64,000 bases of DNA from Flavobacterium flevense (GCF_900142775.1 NZ_FRCC01000001.1:186001-250000), one strand, 5' to 3'. Positions 35,893 through 44,669 are shown, numbered from the stretch's first letter. Notes: generated by a model not told the origin, from the letters alone. Program-made: numbers and translations.

Positions 35893-38109
35893 TTAAACAC
35901 TTGCATAAGCCGTTGATTCATTTGAAGGCGGAGCAATTTCATTAAGTGGTTCCAAATGACAGGCACAAACTTTAAATTCAGGTATTTTAGAAATAGGATC
36001 TAATGTACCCGGAGTTAACTGGTTTGCCGATTTTTTCCCAGACCAGTGGTACGGAATAAAAACGGTGTCTTCCCGAATGGTTTCTACAATATTAGCCGGA
36101 AAAATTCCCTCTCCTCTGCGGGTAGAAACTCTAACTAATTCTCTTTGTCTGATTCCAAATTGTTTTGCCAGATTAGGATGTATTTCTACTAAAGGCTCCG
36201 GATACTGGTCTACTAATTTCCCAATTCTTCGTGTTTGCGTTCCGCTCAGATATTGAGAAACTACACGTCCTGTAGTTAAAATTACAGGATAATCAACGCA
36301 GGTTACTTCACCCGGAAGTTTGTATGGTGCGGGATTAAAATGAGCTTTACCATCTGGGGTTTTAAACTTTCTGTCTTCCCATAAACGTGGCGTTCCGGGA
36401 TGATCTTCGGTTGGGCAAGGCCAAAAAACACCCATATTATCTTCTATCTTTTTATAAGTGATACCGTTATAATCAGCTGTTCCTCCTTTGGAAGCCACAC
36501 GCAACTCATTGAAAATTTCTTCACTATTTTCGAAAGCAAATTTGGTTCTTACTCCCAAACGCTTTGCTAATTCTAAGATTATCGAAGTATCTGTTCTGGC
36601 ATCTCCGGGAGGCGTTACCGCTTGTCTTATTCGAATAACACGACCTTCAGCCGAAGTTGTTGTTCCTTCTTCCTCCTCTTGTAATGAACCTGCCATAACA
36701 ACATCAGCATGGCGAGCGGTCTCATTTAAAAAGAAATCAATACACACATAATATTCTAATTTTTCTAATGCTTCCCGAACATAATTGCTGTTAGGCAACG
36801 AAACTAACGGATTAAAACATATTGATAACAAACCTTTGATTTCACCTCTGTGAATAGCCTCAATTATTTCGTATGCTGACAAACCTTTACCCGGTAAATC
36901 TTTCTCATCAATTCCCCAAACATCCGAAATATACTTGCGATGTTCCGGATTTTCTATATCTCTGTTTCCCGGTAATTGATCGCATTTATGTCCATGTTCT
37001 CTTCCTCCCTGACCATTTCCTTGTCCGGTAATAGTTGCATAACCACAATAAGGTTTACCAATTCTTCCGGTTGCCAAAACTAAATTGATACAACCTAGTA
37101 CATTATCCACTCCTTTAGAATGATGTTCAATTCCGCGGGCATGAAGCAGGAAACTGGTACTGGCTCTTCCCCATAATTCAGCTGCCTGTTGGATTTTTTC
37201 TTTCTTAATTCCTGTAATTTCTTCAGCCCATTCCAGCGTATTGTCCTTTACAGCATCTAAAGTTTCCTGAAATCCTGACGTATGATTATCTATAAAATCA
37301 TGGTCTAACATATCATGATCTGCCAAATATTTCAACATAGCACCGTACAAAGCCGAATCGGTTCCGGGACGTATATCTAAATGAAGATCAGCTGTTCTGG
37401 CAAGAGGAATTATTCGGGGGTCAATGACTATTAATTTGGCTCCGCGATCTCGTGCTTTCCAAATCCAGTGTGTTAATGTGGGGAAAGTTTCACTGACATT
37501 GGCTCCAGCCACAATAATTACTTCGGCATATTCTAAATCCGAATAGTTATTCGAACCTCTGTCTAAACCAAAAGCTTTTTTATTTCCCGCTCCTGCACTT
37601 ACCATGCACAAACGACCGTTGTAATCTAAATTCTTCGTTTTTAAAGCTACACGGGCAAATTTACCCATCAAATAACTTTTTTCATTGGTCAATGAAACTC
37701 CGGAAAGAACAGAAAAGGCATCGTTGCCATATTCTTTTTGAATGCGTTGGATTTCTTTTACTGTTTTAGACATGGCCTCATCCCAGGAGGTAGGGACAAA
37801 ACCTTGTCCTTCTACTCTTTTTAATGGACTTAAAAGCCGGTCTGGATGATTGTTTTGCAAATAGCGCTGTACTCCTTTGGGACATAATCGGCCTTCATTA
37901 AAAGGAAATTCCATCCAGGGTTCAAAACCTACTACTTTATTTTCCTTAACTGATAACTGAATTCCGCATTGCATTCCGCAAAAACAACAATGGGTTTTTA
38001 CTAATTGATCCGGTTCGTCTCTTCCTTCATAACCTTCTTTTGGACTGTAATTTTTATGAGGACCAAACTGTGTAATAATATGTTCTTCTGAAACAGGTAA
38101 TTTAGCCAT
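35893..38109 (-). CDS. Molybdopterin oxidoreductase, nitrate reductase/formate dehydrogenase-like
   Basis: 738 residues of the bis-MGD DMSO-reductase superfamily. The N-terminal [4Fe-4S] site is C41/C44/C48...C76 ([14 protein letters not shown]). The likely molybdenum ligand is C168 in [12 protein letters not shown], a pattern shared with assimilatory nitrate reductases of the Nas/NarB type and with formate dehydrogenases. The C-terminal MGD-binding domain is complete ([12 protein letters not shown]). There is no signal peptide, so the active site is probably cytoplasmic. No nitrite reductase, nitrate transporter or formate-lyase genes are adjacent, and the substrate is unresolved. Confidence 0.85.
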   Translation of the reverse strand: MAKLPVSEEHIITQFGPHKNYSPKEGYEGRDEPDQLVKTHCCFCGMQCGIQLSVKENKVVGFEPWMEFPFNEGRLCPKGVQRYLQNNHPDRLLSPLKRVEGQGFVPTSWDEAMSKTVKEIQRIQKEYGNDAFSVLSGVSLTNEKSYLMGKFARVALKTKNLDYNGRLCMVSAGAGNKKAFGLDRGSNNYSDLEYAEVIIVAGANVSETFPTLTHWIWKARDRGAKLIVIDPRIIPLARTADLHLDIRPGTDSALYGAMLKYLADHDMLDHDFIDNHTSGFQETLDAVKDNTLEWAEEITGIKKEKIQQAAELWGRASTSFLLHARGIEHHSKGVDNVLGCINLVLATGRIGKPYCGYATITGQGNGQGGREHGHKCDQLPGNRDIENPEHRKYISDVWGIDEKDLPGKGLSAYEIIEAIHRGEIKGLLSICFNPLVSLPNSNYVREALEKLEYYVCIDFFLNETARHADVVMAGSLQEEEEGTTTSAEGRVIRIRQAVTPPGDARTDTSIILELAKRLGVRTKFAFENSEEIFNELRVASKGGTADYNGITYKKIEDNMGVFWPCPTEDHPGTPRLWEDRKFKTPDGKAHFNPAPYKLPGEVTCVDYPVILTTGRVVSQYLSGTQTRRIGKLVDQYPEPLVEIHPNLAKQFGIRQRELVRVSTRRGEGIFPANIVETIREDTVFIPYHWSGKKSANQLTPGTLDPISKIPEFKVCACHLEPLNEIAPPSNESTAYASV

Positions 38110-38135
38110 GTTTAAATTCTTTTACTTTCATTAAA

Positions 38136-39185
38136 TTATCCAAATAATTCCCCACCTGCCTGCCTTGCCTTTAAATGGGCCTGTGCTAAACGGGATCTTT
38201 TTCCTTCCGGACTTAAATCCAAATGCGAACTGCCATCTTCTCTGTCAAAATCAAATCCTAATTTTTTGGTTAGCATTTTAAGATCTTTAATATGCAAATT
38301 AGTTGCAAATTCTTCTCCTGTATGTTCGCAAACCGCCATTCCTTGTTGTTTTCCTACTCTATGGTAAATATGTGCTGCAATTTGTGCCGGACGCTGAATG
38401 ATATGAAAAAACTTCCCAAACGGAATCCATATCAAAAACAAGATTACAGTGACAGCATGCAAAACAGCCAGAAAATCAAAAGCGAGACCTTTCATAAACT
38501 CATAAGAATAAGTCAAACCAAGTCCTGTAACCGAAATTGCTATCAATAGAATAAGGGGTAATAAATCGCCTTCAAATGTTTGTGTCGCAATTAAACCGGG
38601 ATTAGTCAATCGTCTTCTCAGGTAATATCCCGCACCAAAAATCACCATATAGGACGACCAGTTTAAGGCGTGAAATGTCATGAATGCCATAACAGAATCC
38701 AAATCAAATTCCATTAATTTGAATCCAAAGAAATGGGCTTCATATACAGAAATCGAATTAGGTGCCATCGTGAAATGCACCCATCCAAAAGTCAATGGAA
38801 TAGTAATCAGGAAAGCCGAAGTACAGCCCACTGCAATCATAAAATGAGCCATCCAACGGTATTTTCCTCTTGGATAAATAAATTTTTGAAAAACAATATT
38901 GGAAACCGTTTCCTTAGAAGCAAACCAAAAATGAGAAAAAACTTTTCCTGTAAATAAGAAACAAACCCCTCTTTTAAAATAAATCCAGGTAGGTGGTCTT
39001 TGCAGCCAAACTGTATAACGGTAAACAATACCAAAAAAAGCAAACACAGTCCCGAATAAATACGTAATCAAAGCCGCATCAAAATTTTGTAATTCCCGGG
39101 AACCGTAAAAAACCAATACAATCATCAATAGTGACAATACGGTAGCAATAAGCAGCGCCTTTATGTTGTATGTTCTGTTTTTCAT
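38136..39185 (-). CDS. Cytochrome b-like membrane subunit of redox complex
   Basis: 349 residues with about six hydrophobic spans, including ALLIATVLSLLMIVLVFYG, MAHFMIAVGCTSAFLITIPL and LLPLILLIAISVTGLGL. Histidines near helix ends (RWMAHFMIAVG, TFHALNW, LAVLHAVT, KFFHIIQRP) could bind two b haems, as in NarI-like quinol-oxidising subunits. It is the first gene of the operon and starts 26 bp before the molybdopterin gene. The C-terminal charged tail (about 70 residues) is soluble. The order membrane-Mo-FeS-Rieske-small anchor is unusual. Confidence 0.78.
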   Translation of the reverse strand: MKNRTYNIKALLIATVLSLLMIVLVFYGSRELQNFDAALITYLFGTVFAFFGIVYRYTVWLQRPPTWIYFKRGVCFLFTGKVFSHFWFASKETVSNIVFQKFIYPRGKYRWMAHFMIAVGCTSAFLITIPLTFGWVHFTMAPNSISVYEAHFFGFKLMEFDLDSVMAFMTFHALNWSSYMVIFGAGYYLRRRLTNPGLIATQTFEGDLLPLILLIAISVTGLGLTYSYEFMKGLAFDFLAVLHAVTVILFLIWIPFGKFFHIIQRPAQIAAHIYHRVGKQQGMAVCEHTGEEFATNLHIKDLKMLTKKLGFDFDREDGSSHLDLSPEGKRSRLAQAHLKARQAGGELFG

Positions 39186-39490
39186 TTGGAGCAGTTTTTG
39201 AAATTTATGTTTCCAGTGGCTAAAAATTCTTTTTAAAAAGTAAAATTAAGTAAAACTACGTTAAAATACTTAAGTATTTTTATTTTAACACAAAAATAGT
39301 TTTGACTGTTATATTAACAACAGATTTTTAATAGACAGACTTTGAATCACATAAAATTTTGTTTTTCAAACTATTAATTCTACAAGGTATTAACTACTAT
39401 TTTATTAATTTTCACCTTAAGCATTAAACCTTATTCTATAATTAACATCTTATACCAATAAACTTTTAACATTAATCAAAAAAAGAAAAA
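39186..39490. promoter_or_regulatory. Divergent regulatory spacer with promoter and 18-bp palindrome
   Basis: The 305-bp spacer holds a consensus promoter for the redox operon on the minus strand: -33 TTG 39318-39320, a 19-nt spacer and -7 TATTTTTG 39291-39298. A perfect palindrome AAAATACTTAAGTATTTT lies at 39263-39280, just past the expected start point, a good operator position. No clear promoter for the plus-strand gene at 39491 was seen. The rest is AT-rich and featureless. Confidence 0.65.
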
Positions 39491-39889
39491 ATGAAAAAAT
39501 TAATTATTGCCGCATTATTTGTTGTGGGAGCTTCAAGTTTTGCTCAAAACAACAATGACAGACCACAAAGAGGTGATTTTTCTCCGGAAAAACGGGTTGA
39601 AAGATTGACAACACAATTAAATCTTGATGCGAAACAACAAGAGCAAGTAAAACAACTTTATGCTGAACAAGCTAAAAACAGACAGGCTCAAACTGGTTTT
39701 TCCAGAGAACAGATGATGGAAGAAAGAAAAAAAACGGAAGAAAAATTAAAAACAATTCTAACTCCGGAACAATTAAAAAAATGGGAAGCTAATCAAGCTG
39801 AAATGAGAAAAAGAATGGGTAACCGTCAAGGTGGCGGAATGGGAGACCGACCAGAACGACCACAAGGTGGAGCGGATATGGAAAACTAA
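39491..39889 (+). CDS. Small periplasmic protein, DUF4890/Spy-like
   Basis: 132 residues with a signal peptide (MKKLIIAALFVVGASSFAQ). The mature part contains RLTTQLNLDAKQQEQVKQLYAEQ and TILTPEQLKKWEANQAEM, the LTxxQ-like elements of DUF4890. It ends in a Gly/Arg/Pro-rich tail. It is similar in design to the gene at 31769. The role may be in envelope stress, but nothing here proves it. It is monocistronic, ending at a perfect terminator. Confidence 0.75.
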   Translation: MKKLIIAALFVVGASSFAQNNNDRPQRGDFSPEKRVERLTTQLNLDAKQQEQVKQLYAEQAKNRQAQTGFSREQMMEERKKTEEKLKTILTPEQLKKWEANQAEMRKRMGNRQGGGMGDRPERPQGGADMEN

Positions 39890-39926
39890 AAAAAAGCTTC
39901 GAGATCAAACTCGAAGCTTTTTTTTT
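39888..39926. terminator. Bidirectional terminator
   Basis: An A-run, then AGCTTCGAG (to 39903) pairs with CTCGAAGCT (from 39910) and a T-run to 39926. It serves the DUF4890 gene and the convergent hemL. Confidence 0.93.
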
Positions 39927-39936
39927 GCTCTTTTAA

Positions 39937-41223
39937 TTATAATGTTTTTGAAACTTTATCAATGGCATTTATAGTAAAATCCAAATCTTCGTAACTCAAA
40001 GCATCAGTAATAAACCAGGTTTCATAAGCCGATGGTGCAATATAAACTCCTTCTTGCAGCAAACCGTGGAAGAATTTCTTAAAGATCTCATTATCTCCAT
40101 TAGCAGCTGTTTTAAGATCAATAACCGGACTCGCATCAAAATGAACCGAAATCATTGAGCCTACTCTATTAATAGTATAAACAATATTATTAGCTTTTAA
40201 CACTTTATGAATACCTGCTTCTAAGTAAGCTGTTTTTGCTTCTAATCGTTGAAAAATAGCCGCATCATTATTTAGAGACTCCAGCATTGCCAGACCAGCA
40301 GCCATTGCCAATGGATTACCTGACAAGGTTCCTGCCTGATAAACCGGACCTATTGGCGCTAAGTAATTCATAATTTCTTCACGTGCAGCAAAAGCTCCTA
40401 CCGGAAGTCCTCCTCCGATTACTTTTCCGAAACAAACAATATCTGCATTGATGTTCAATAATTCCTGAGCACCACCCTTTGCCAAACGAAAACCGGTCAT
40501 TACCTCATCAAAAATCAGTAAAATTCCGTTTGCTGAACACAATTGGCGTAAGCCTTCTAAAAATCCTTTTACCGGTGGCACGCATCCCATATTTCCGGCA
40601 ACCGGTTCTACAATAATAGCAGCAATTTCGTTTGGATTTGCTGTAATTAAAGTTTGTACATTTTCTAAATCATTATAGGTAGCCAGCAAGGTATCCTTAG
40701 CAGTTCCGGCTGTTACACCAGGACTATTAGGTGTTCCAAATGTCATAGCTCCACTTCCTGCCTGAATCAGGAAAGAATCCGAATGTCCGTGATAACAACC
40801 TGCAAATTTGATAATTTTATCTCTCTTCGTAAATCCGCGAGCCAGTCTTACCGCACTCATGCAGGCTTCAGTTCCTGAATTTACAAAACGGATTTTATCA
40901 ATATTAGGAACCATCGATACAGCCAAAGCGGCAATTTGAGTTTCTAATTCGGTAGGCATCCCAAAAGAAGTTCCCAGTTTAGCTCTCTCAGTAACAGCCT
41001 GGACTACGGGTTCAAAAGCATGACCTAAAATCATGGGACCCCAGGAATTAATATAATCAATTAAGCGGTTTCCATCTTCATCATATAAATAAGCACCTTT
41101 GGCCTTTTTTACAAAAATGGGCGTTCCTCCTACTGATTTGAATGCTCTAACCGGCGAATTAACGCCTCCCGGAATTACTTTTTCTGCTTCAGCAAATAAC
41201 TGACTACTTCTTTGATATAACAT
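39937..41223 (-). CDS. hemL: Glutamate-1-semialdehyde 2,1-aminomutase
   Basis: 428 residues. It makes 5-aminolevulinate from glutamate-1-semialdehyde in tetrapyrrole synthesis and uses PLP or PMP. The signature segments [34 protein letters not shown] and the Schiff-base Lys in [17 protein letters not shown] are all present. HemA and other heme genes are not in the window. A heptad repeat array precedes the start codon. Confidence 0.97.
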   Translation of the reverse strand: MLYQRSSQLFAEAEKVIPGGVNSPVRAFKSVGGTPIFVKKAKGAYLYDEDGNRLIDYINSWGPMILGHAFEPVVQAVTERAKLGTSFGMPTELETQIAALAVSMVPNIDKIRFVNSGTEACMSAVRLARGFTKRDKIIKFAGCYHGHSDSFLIQAGSGAMTFGTPNSPGVTAGTAKDTLLATYNDLENVQTLITANPNEIAAIIVEPVAGNMGCVPPVKGFLEGLRQLCSANGILLIFDEVMTGFRLAKGGAQELLNINADIVCFGKVIGGGLPVGAFAAREEIMNYLAPIGPVYQAGTLSGNPLAMAAGLAMLESLNNDAAIFQRLEAKTAYLEAGIHKVLKANNIVYTINRVGSMISVHFDASPVIDLKTAANGDNEIFKKFFHGLLQEGVYIAPSAYETWFITDALSYEDLDFTINAIDKVSKTL

Positions 41224-41229
41224 TTATTT

Positions 41230-41257
41230 TTAAATTTCAGATTGTAGATTTCAGATT
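41230..41257. repeat. AATCTNN heptad repeats upstream of hemL
   Basis: Four period-7 units, read on the minus strand as AATCTGA AATCTAC then AATCTGA and AATTTAA, ending 6 bp before the hemL start codon. Same family as the tRNA-spacer and GSCFA arrays. Confidence 0.55.
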
Positions 41258-41298
41258 TAAAAAGAACCTTAATTTCTAACTTATTTTATTTACACTTA

Positions 41299-42144
41299 TT
41301 AATTCACTTTCAACATCTGTCCGATGGAAAGCGTATTGTTTGAAAGATTATTTTTCCGTTTTAAATCCTCTACCAGCACATTGTATTTTTTTGAAATAGA
41401 ATACAAAGTATCCCCTTTTTGAACTTCATAAAAACCCTCACTGCCTGATTCTATATTCACAACTCTGGTGTTTTGATTTTCTATTGGGATATATCGTGTT
41501 CCTAACACCATGGCGTCATATTGCCCTAGATTATAACGTTCAATATAAGATATTAATTTATCCGGATATCTCGGATCAGTGGCATAACCTGCTTTTCTTA
41601 ATCCTTTTGCCCATGCTTTATAATCGTCTTTGTCTAAAGTAAATAAGCTGGCATAACGACCTTTACCTGTTAAAAATAAAGCATGATCTTTATACGATTC
41701 GGCTACTTTATTGTATTTTCTAAAACATTCCTGGCTGGAATCATCATCATGTCTAACAGAATCACCTTTCCAGTCAGCGTGGCATTTAATCCCAAAATGG
41801 TTATTAGCACTTACAGCCAAATCCCCTCTCCCGGCTCCTGATTCCAGAATTCCCTGAGCCAAAATAATACTCGCAGGAATGCCATAAGTTTTCATATTTC
41901 CCATAGCAACATCTTTGTACTGCAAAACATAATTACTAACAATATCATTAGTAACCACCGTTCTCGAAGTCGATTCAATTACTTCGTTACGACTTTTAGG
42001 TTTAGCTGTATTATTTTTTTTGTTTCTGGAAGAATAAGTTGTGTTTTTACTCGCTGCTTTTTTTGTTGTTACAATAGGGGATTTGGTAGCGTGACAACTA
42101 ATAAGTGTTAAGGCAATAAATAAAAGTAGGCTTTTTTTAAACAT
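41299..42144 (-). CDS. Glucosaminidase-domain lipoprotein with LysM
   Basis: 281 residues. The lipoprotein signal ends at LISC (Cys 17). A GH73-type glucosaminidase domain follows (QGILESGAGRGDLAVSANNHFGIKC, with the likely catalytic Glu in LESG). A C-terminal LysM domain (YEVQKGDTLYSISKKYNVLVEDLKRKNNLS) binds peptidoglycan. It is a cell-wall hydrolase tethered to the envelope. Its first 8 bases overlap the 3' end of the deaminase gene, so translation is coupled. Confidence 0.9.
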   Translation of the reverse strand: MFKKSLLLFIALTLISCHATKSPIVTTKKAASKNTTYSSRNKKNNTAKPKSRNEVIESTSRTVVTNDIVSNYVLQYKDVAMGNMKTYGIPASIILAQGILESGAGRGDLAVSANNHFGIKCHADWKGDSVRHDDDSSQECFRKYNKVAESYKDHALFLTGKGRYASLFTLDKDDYKAWAKGLRKAGYATDPRYPDKLISYIERYNLGQYDAMVLGTRYIPIENQNTRVVNIESGSEGFYEVQKGDTLYSISKKYNVLVEDLKRKNNLSNNTLSIGQMLKVN

Positions 42145-43033
42145 TGATAGCTATTGTTGGTAATTGTTTCTTTTTTAGTTTTGCATTCATCCCCTGAATT
42201 CCCTGAAGACCACCGGTATGAATAAGCAAAATATTGGACTGAGCCGGAAAATAATTCTTTTGAATCATATCTATAACGCCAAAAACCATCTTTCCGGTAT
42301 AAACAGGATCCAAAGGAATTTGATTTGTATCATAAAAATCATTAATAAAGGCTATCAATTCTTCATTTACCTTGCCATATCCGCCAAAATGATAGTCATT
42401 AATTAACTTCCAATTTTTATTTTGCACAAAAATACAAATTTCATCTTGTAAAAAGTCGCCTTTTAAAGCTGGAAATCCTAAAACTTTTTGATGCGGTAAG
42501 GCGCTGTTAATAATTCCCGAAATGGTTCCGCCTGTTCCTGCTGCACAACAAATATAATCAAACTCACGATCCTCATCGGTTAAAATTTCCTGACAACCTT
42601 TAACCGCTAACTCATTAGTTCCACCTTCGGGAATCAGATAAAAATCACCAAACTTCAATTTTAATTCTTCTAAAAACGAAGATTCATTCTTTAAGCGATA
42701 AGCTTCACGAGAAACAAATTCAAATTGCATACCACATTCCTGAGCAAATTGCAACGTAGCATTCTGTGCAATTTTATCTCTTAATTCATCTCCGCGAATA
42801 ATTCCTATGGATTGAAAACCATTTTCTCTGGCTGCAAAAGCAACAGCAGCAATATGATTTGAAAAAGCTCCACCAAAGGTGAGCAGCGTTTTTTTATTTT
42901 CGGTTTTTGCCTGAAGCAAATTGTACTTTAGTTTCCTGAACTTATTTCCCGAAACAACAGGATGAATTAAATCTTCCCTTTTGATAGTAACGGAAATAGA
43001 ATTTGGAAACGTGATTTGCAGTTTTTGATTCAA
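42137..43033 (-). CDS. PLP-dependent deaminase/D-cysteine desulfhydrase family
   Basis: 298 residues of the ACC deaminase/D-cysteine desulfhydrase family (PLP fold type II). The PLP-binding Lys lies in VSGNKFRKLKYNL. TFGGAFSNHIAAVAFAA and the PLP phosphate loop (CAAGTGGTISG) match. No ATG is in frame near the N-terminus. The frame would open with TTG at 43051, but that overlaps a -7 element, so I start at the TTG at 43031-43033 (MNQKLQITFPN). Substrate not determined. Confidence 0.82.
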   Translation of the reverse strand: MNQKLQITFPNSISVTIKREDLIHPVVSGNKFRKLKYNLLQAKTENKKTLLTFGGAFSNHIAAVAFAARENGFQSIGIIRGDELRDKIAQNATLQFAQECGMQFEFVSREAYRLKNESSFLEELKLKFGDFYLIPEGGTNELAVKGCQEILTDEDREFDYICCAAGTGGTISGIINSALPHQKVLGFPALKGDFLQDEICIFVQNKNWKLINDYHFGGYGKVNEELIAFINDFYDTNQIPLDPVYTGKMVFGVIDMIQKNYFPAQSNILLIHTGGLQGIQGMNAKLKKKQLPTIAINV

Positions 43034-43048
43034 AGCAATTATTTTTGA

Positions 43049-43056
43049 CAAAGGTA
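43049..43056 (-). promoter_or_regulatory. -7 element of deaminase gene
   Basis: TACCTTTG on the minus strand. It overlaps the upstream TTG and therefore argues for the downstream TTG start of the deaminase. Confidence 0.55.
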
Positions 43057-43260
43057 AAACTTATAGTTATAAAGGAAACTTTTTTCGTCGCGAATACACG
43101 AAGAATCTTATTATCTCTATGATAATTTTATTACCGCTAATTCGCAAATTATATTTTCTTTTTTGAATTTAAAAGTTATTAAAAAAAATTCTGCTAATCT
43201 ACTGTATTAAATCTTCAAAAATTTGCAAAAATCTTTGCACACTTGCGGTTACAGCTCTGC

Positions 43261-43599
43261 TTATTTCGATTGAAACAAATATTTCCAAAAACTAAAAATC
43301 CTTCTTTTTTTAAGATAATCCATATCTGACTCATTGCTATATGCTTCTCTTTCAAATGATACACTTCTATAGGCACGGTTTTTGTTACCATATTTTAACA
43401 GGTAAATCAGGTATTCCAGAACGTACCAAATGAAAAAAGGCAGTATCAGTAATTCTAATTGTTGTTTTAAATGAATGCGTTCATGATTGATAAAAACAGG
43501 GTTTTCTTTATCAACACGATATTTTAAAAACACAAACGGATAAGCCGTTAAGCCACGAAAACCTTTTGGTATTAAATACTTGTTAACAATAAAAAACAT
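43261..43599 (-). CDS. Small membrane protein with HExxH motif
   Basis: 112 residues. It contains FINHERIHLKQQLELL, an HExxH zinc-metallopeptidase-type motif, followed by the membrane helix LLILPFFIWYVLEYLIYLL. An SFEREAYSNES segment further on could supply a third Glu ligand, giving an M48-like pattern. A tiny stand-alone peptidase would be unusual, so activity is uncertain. It is not adjacent to a blaR-like sensor. The ATG at 43597-43599 is clear. Confidence 0.6.
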   Translation of the reverse strand: MFFIVNKYLIPKGFRGLTAYPFVFLKYRVDKENPVFINHERIHLKQQLELLILPFFIWYVLEYLIYLLKYGNKNRAYRSVSFEREAYSNESDMDYLKKRRIFSFWKYLFQSK

Positions 43600-43674
43600 T
43601 GGTTTATTAATTTATAAATTTGTGTAGACAACAATTGTTTTTTGACTTTTCAAAAACAGAAATAAAACCTATTA

Positions 43675-43851
43675 ATGACAGGACAAAGTAATGAAAATAA
43701 ATTAATAGAAGGTGAAGATTTCTATTACACCCCCGAAGGATATAAATGTTTTACTGAAAAGCATCATTTAAAAAGAGGGTATTGTTGTAAAAGTGGTTGC
43801 CGACACTGTCCTTATGGATATGATAAAAAAACAGGAACGAATAAAAAATAA
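43675..43851 (+). CDS. Small cysteine-rich protein (DUF5522-like)
   Basis: 58 residues. It reads YYTPEGYKCFTEKHHLKRG, then YCCKSGCRHCPYGYDK, the pattern I remember as DUF5522. The CCxxxCxxCP set could bind zinc or an Fe-S cluster. The start is the ATG at 43675-43677 and the stop is TAA at 43849-43851. It is divergent from the HExxH gene. Confidence 0.75.
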   Translation: MTGQSNENKLIEGEDFYYTPEGYKCFTEKHHLKRGYCCKSGCRHCPYGYDKKTGTNKK

Positions 43852-43957
43852 CGCTAACAAAATCATAAAGACAGTTTATTTTAAATCTTTTATGGTTTTT
43901 CATCGTATATAAAATAAAACCGAATCTTTAATTATATAATAATCAAATAATTGCACC

Positions 43958-44497
43958 ATGAAAACACTCAAAATATTACCGCTTTTATTTCTTTTTGTTT
44001 TGAGCTCTTGTAGCTCTGTAAGGGTCTATTCTGATTTTGACAGTCGTGCTGATTTTACTCAGTACAAAACCTATGCTTTTCACAAAAAAGGCGTTGACCG
44101 TGTTCAAATATCTGAATTAGATAAAAAAAGAATCTTACGTGCTATTGACAACGAACTAAGTAAAAAAGGAATGACTAAAAGTGAAAATCCTGATTTACTG
44201 ATTAATATTTTTACCAAAGAAAGAGAACAAGTTGACGTAAACCAATTCAATATGGGTTGGGGATACGGTTGGGGATGGGGATGGAACCCTTATTTTTGGG
44301 GAGGAAACACCTATGCTACATCATCAACTCAGGGAACACTTTACATTGATTTAATCGATGCTAAGAAAAAAGAGCTTATCTGGCAAGGAGAAGGAATAGG
44401 TACACTTACCGAAAACCGAAGAGAAAAAGAACAACAAATCAATGAGTTTGTAGCCAAAATTCTCGCGCAGTTCCCGCCAACTGAAACAAAAAAATAA
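43958..44497 (+). CDS. DUF4136 lipoprotein
   Basis: 179 residues. The lipoprotein signal ends LSSC (Cys 18). The DUF4136 pattern is evident: DSRADFTQYKTYAFHKKG, ENPDLLINIFTKERE and GTLYIDLIDAKKKELIWQGEG. A Trp/Gly-rich loop (GWGYGWGWGWNPYFWGG) interrupts the middle. Function unknown, probably envelope-associated. Confidence 0.85.
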   Translation: MKTLKILPLLFLFVLSSCSSVRVYSDFDSRADFTQYKTYAFHKKGVDRVQISELDKKRILRAIDNELSKKGMTKSENPDLLINIFTKEREQVDVNQFNMGWGYGWGWGWNPYFWGGNTYATSSTQGTLYIDLIDAKKKELIWQGEGIGTLTENRREKEQQINEFVAKILAQFPPTETKK

Positions 44498-44525
44498 GTC
44501 TTTTAAATTTATAAACATAAATTGA

Positions 44526-44533
44526 TATATTTG
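44526..44533 (+). promoter_or_regulatory. -7 element of ilvA leader transcript
   Basis: TATATTTG fits the -7 consensus, 16 bp before the leader-peptide ATG, with an imperfect -33. Transcription would begin about 44540. Confidence 0.6.
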
Positions 44534-44549
44534 TAATTCAAATTAAACA

Positions 44550-44600
44550 ATGAACAAAACTATTTACATCAACATTTCGATTAACATTATTCAACAATAA
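44550..44600 (+). CDS. Ile-rich leader peptide of ilvA (attenuator peptide)
   Basis: A 16-codon ORF encoding MNKTIYINISINIIQQ with a TAA stop. Six of its codons are Ile (residues 5, 7, 9, 11, 13 and 14), a strong excess for a peptide just ahead of the Ile biosynthesis gene ilvA. Ribosome stalling at Ile codons when Ile-tRNA is scarce would change the downstream RNA fold, as in classical leader-peptide attenuation. Confidence 0.8.
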   Translation: MNKTIYINISINIIQQ

Positions 44601-44604
44601 TGGC

Positions 44605-44669
44605 GGAGTGTTATGTAAATCAGTAATCCAGATACAAATTTATAAACCTCCTCTTCAGGAGGTTTTTTT
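44605..44669 (+). promoter_or_regulatory. ilvA attenuator: antiterminator versus terminator
   Basis: The terminator is AAACCTCCT-CTTC-AGGAGGTTT (44644-44665) plus a U-run to 44669. Its 5' arm is also complementary to an upstream segment: GGAG 44605-44608 with CTCC 44648-44651, TTAT 44611-44614 with 44642-44645, and AAAT 44617-44620 with 44638-44641. This antiterminator would block the terminator. A ribosome that reaches the leader stop at 44600 would cover 44605-44614 and let the terminator form. One that stalls at Ile codons would leave the antiterminator free. Confidence 0.75.
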
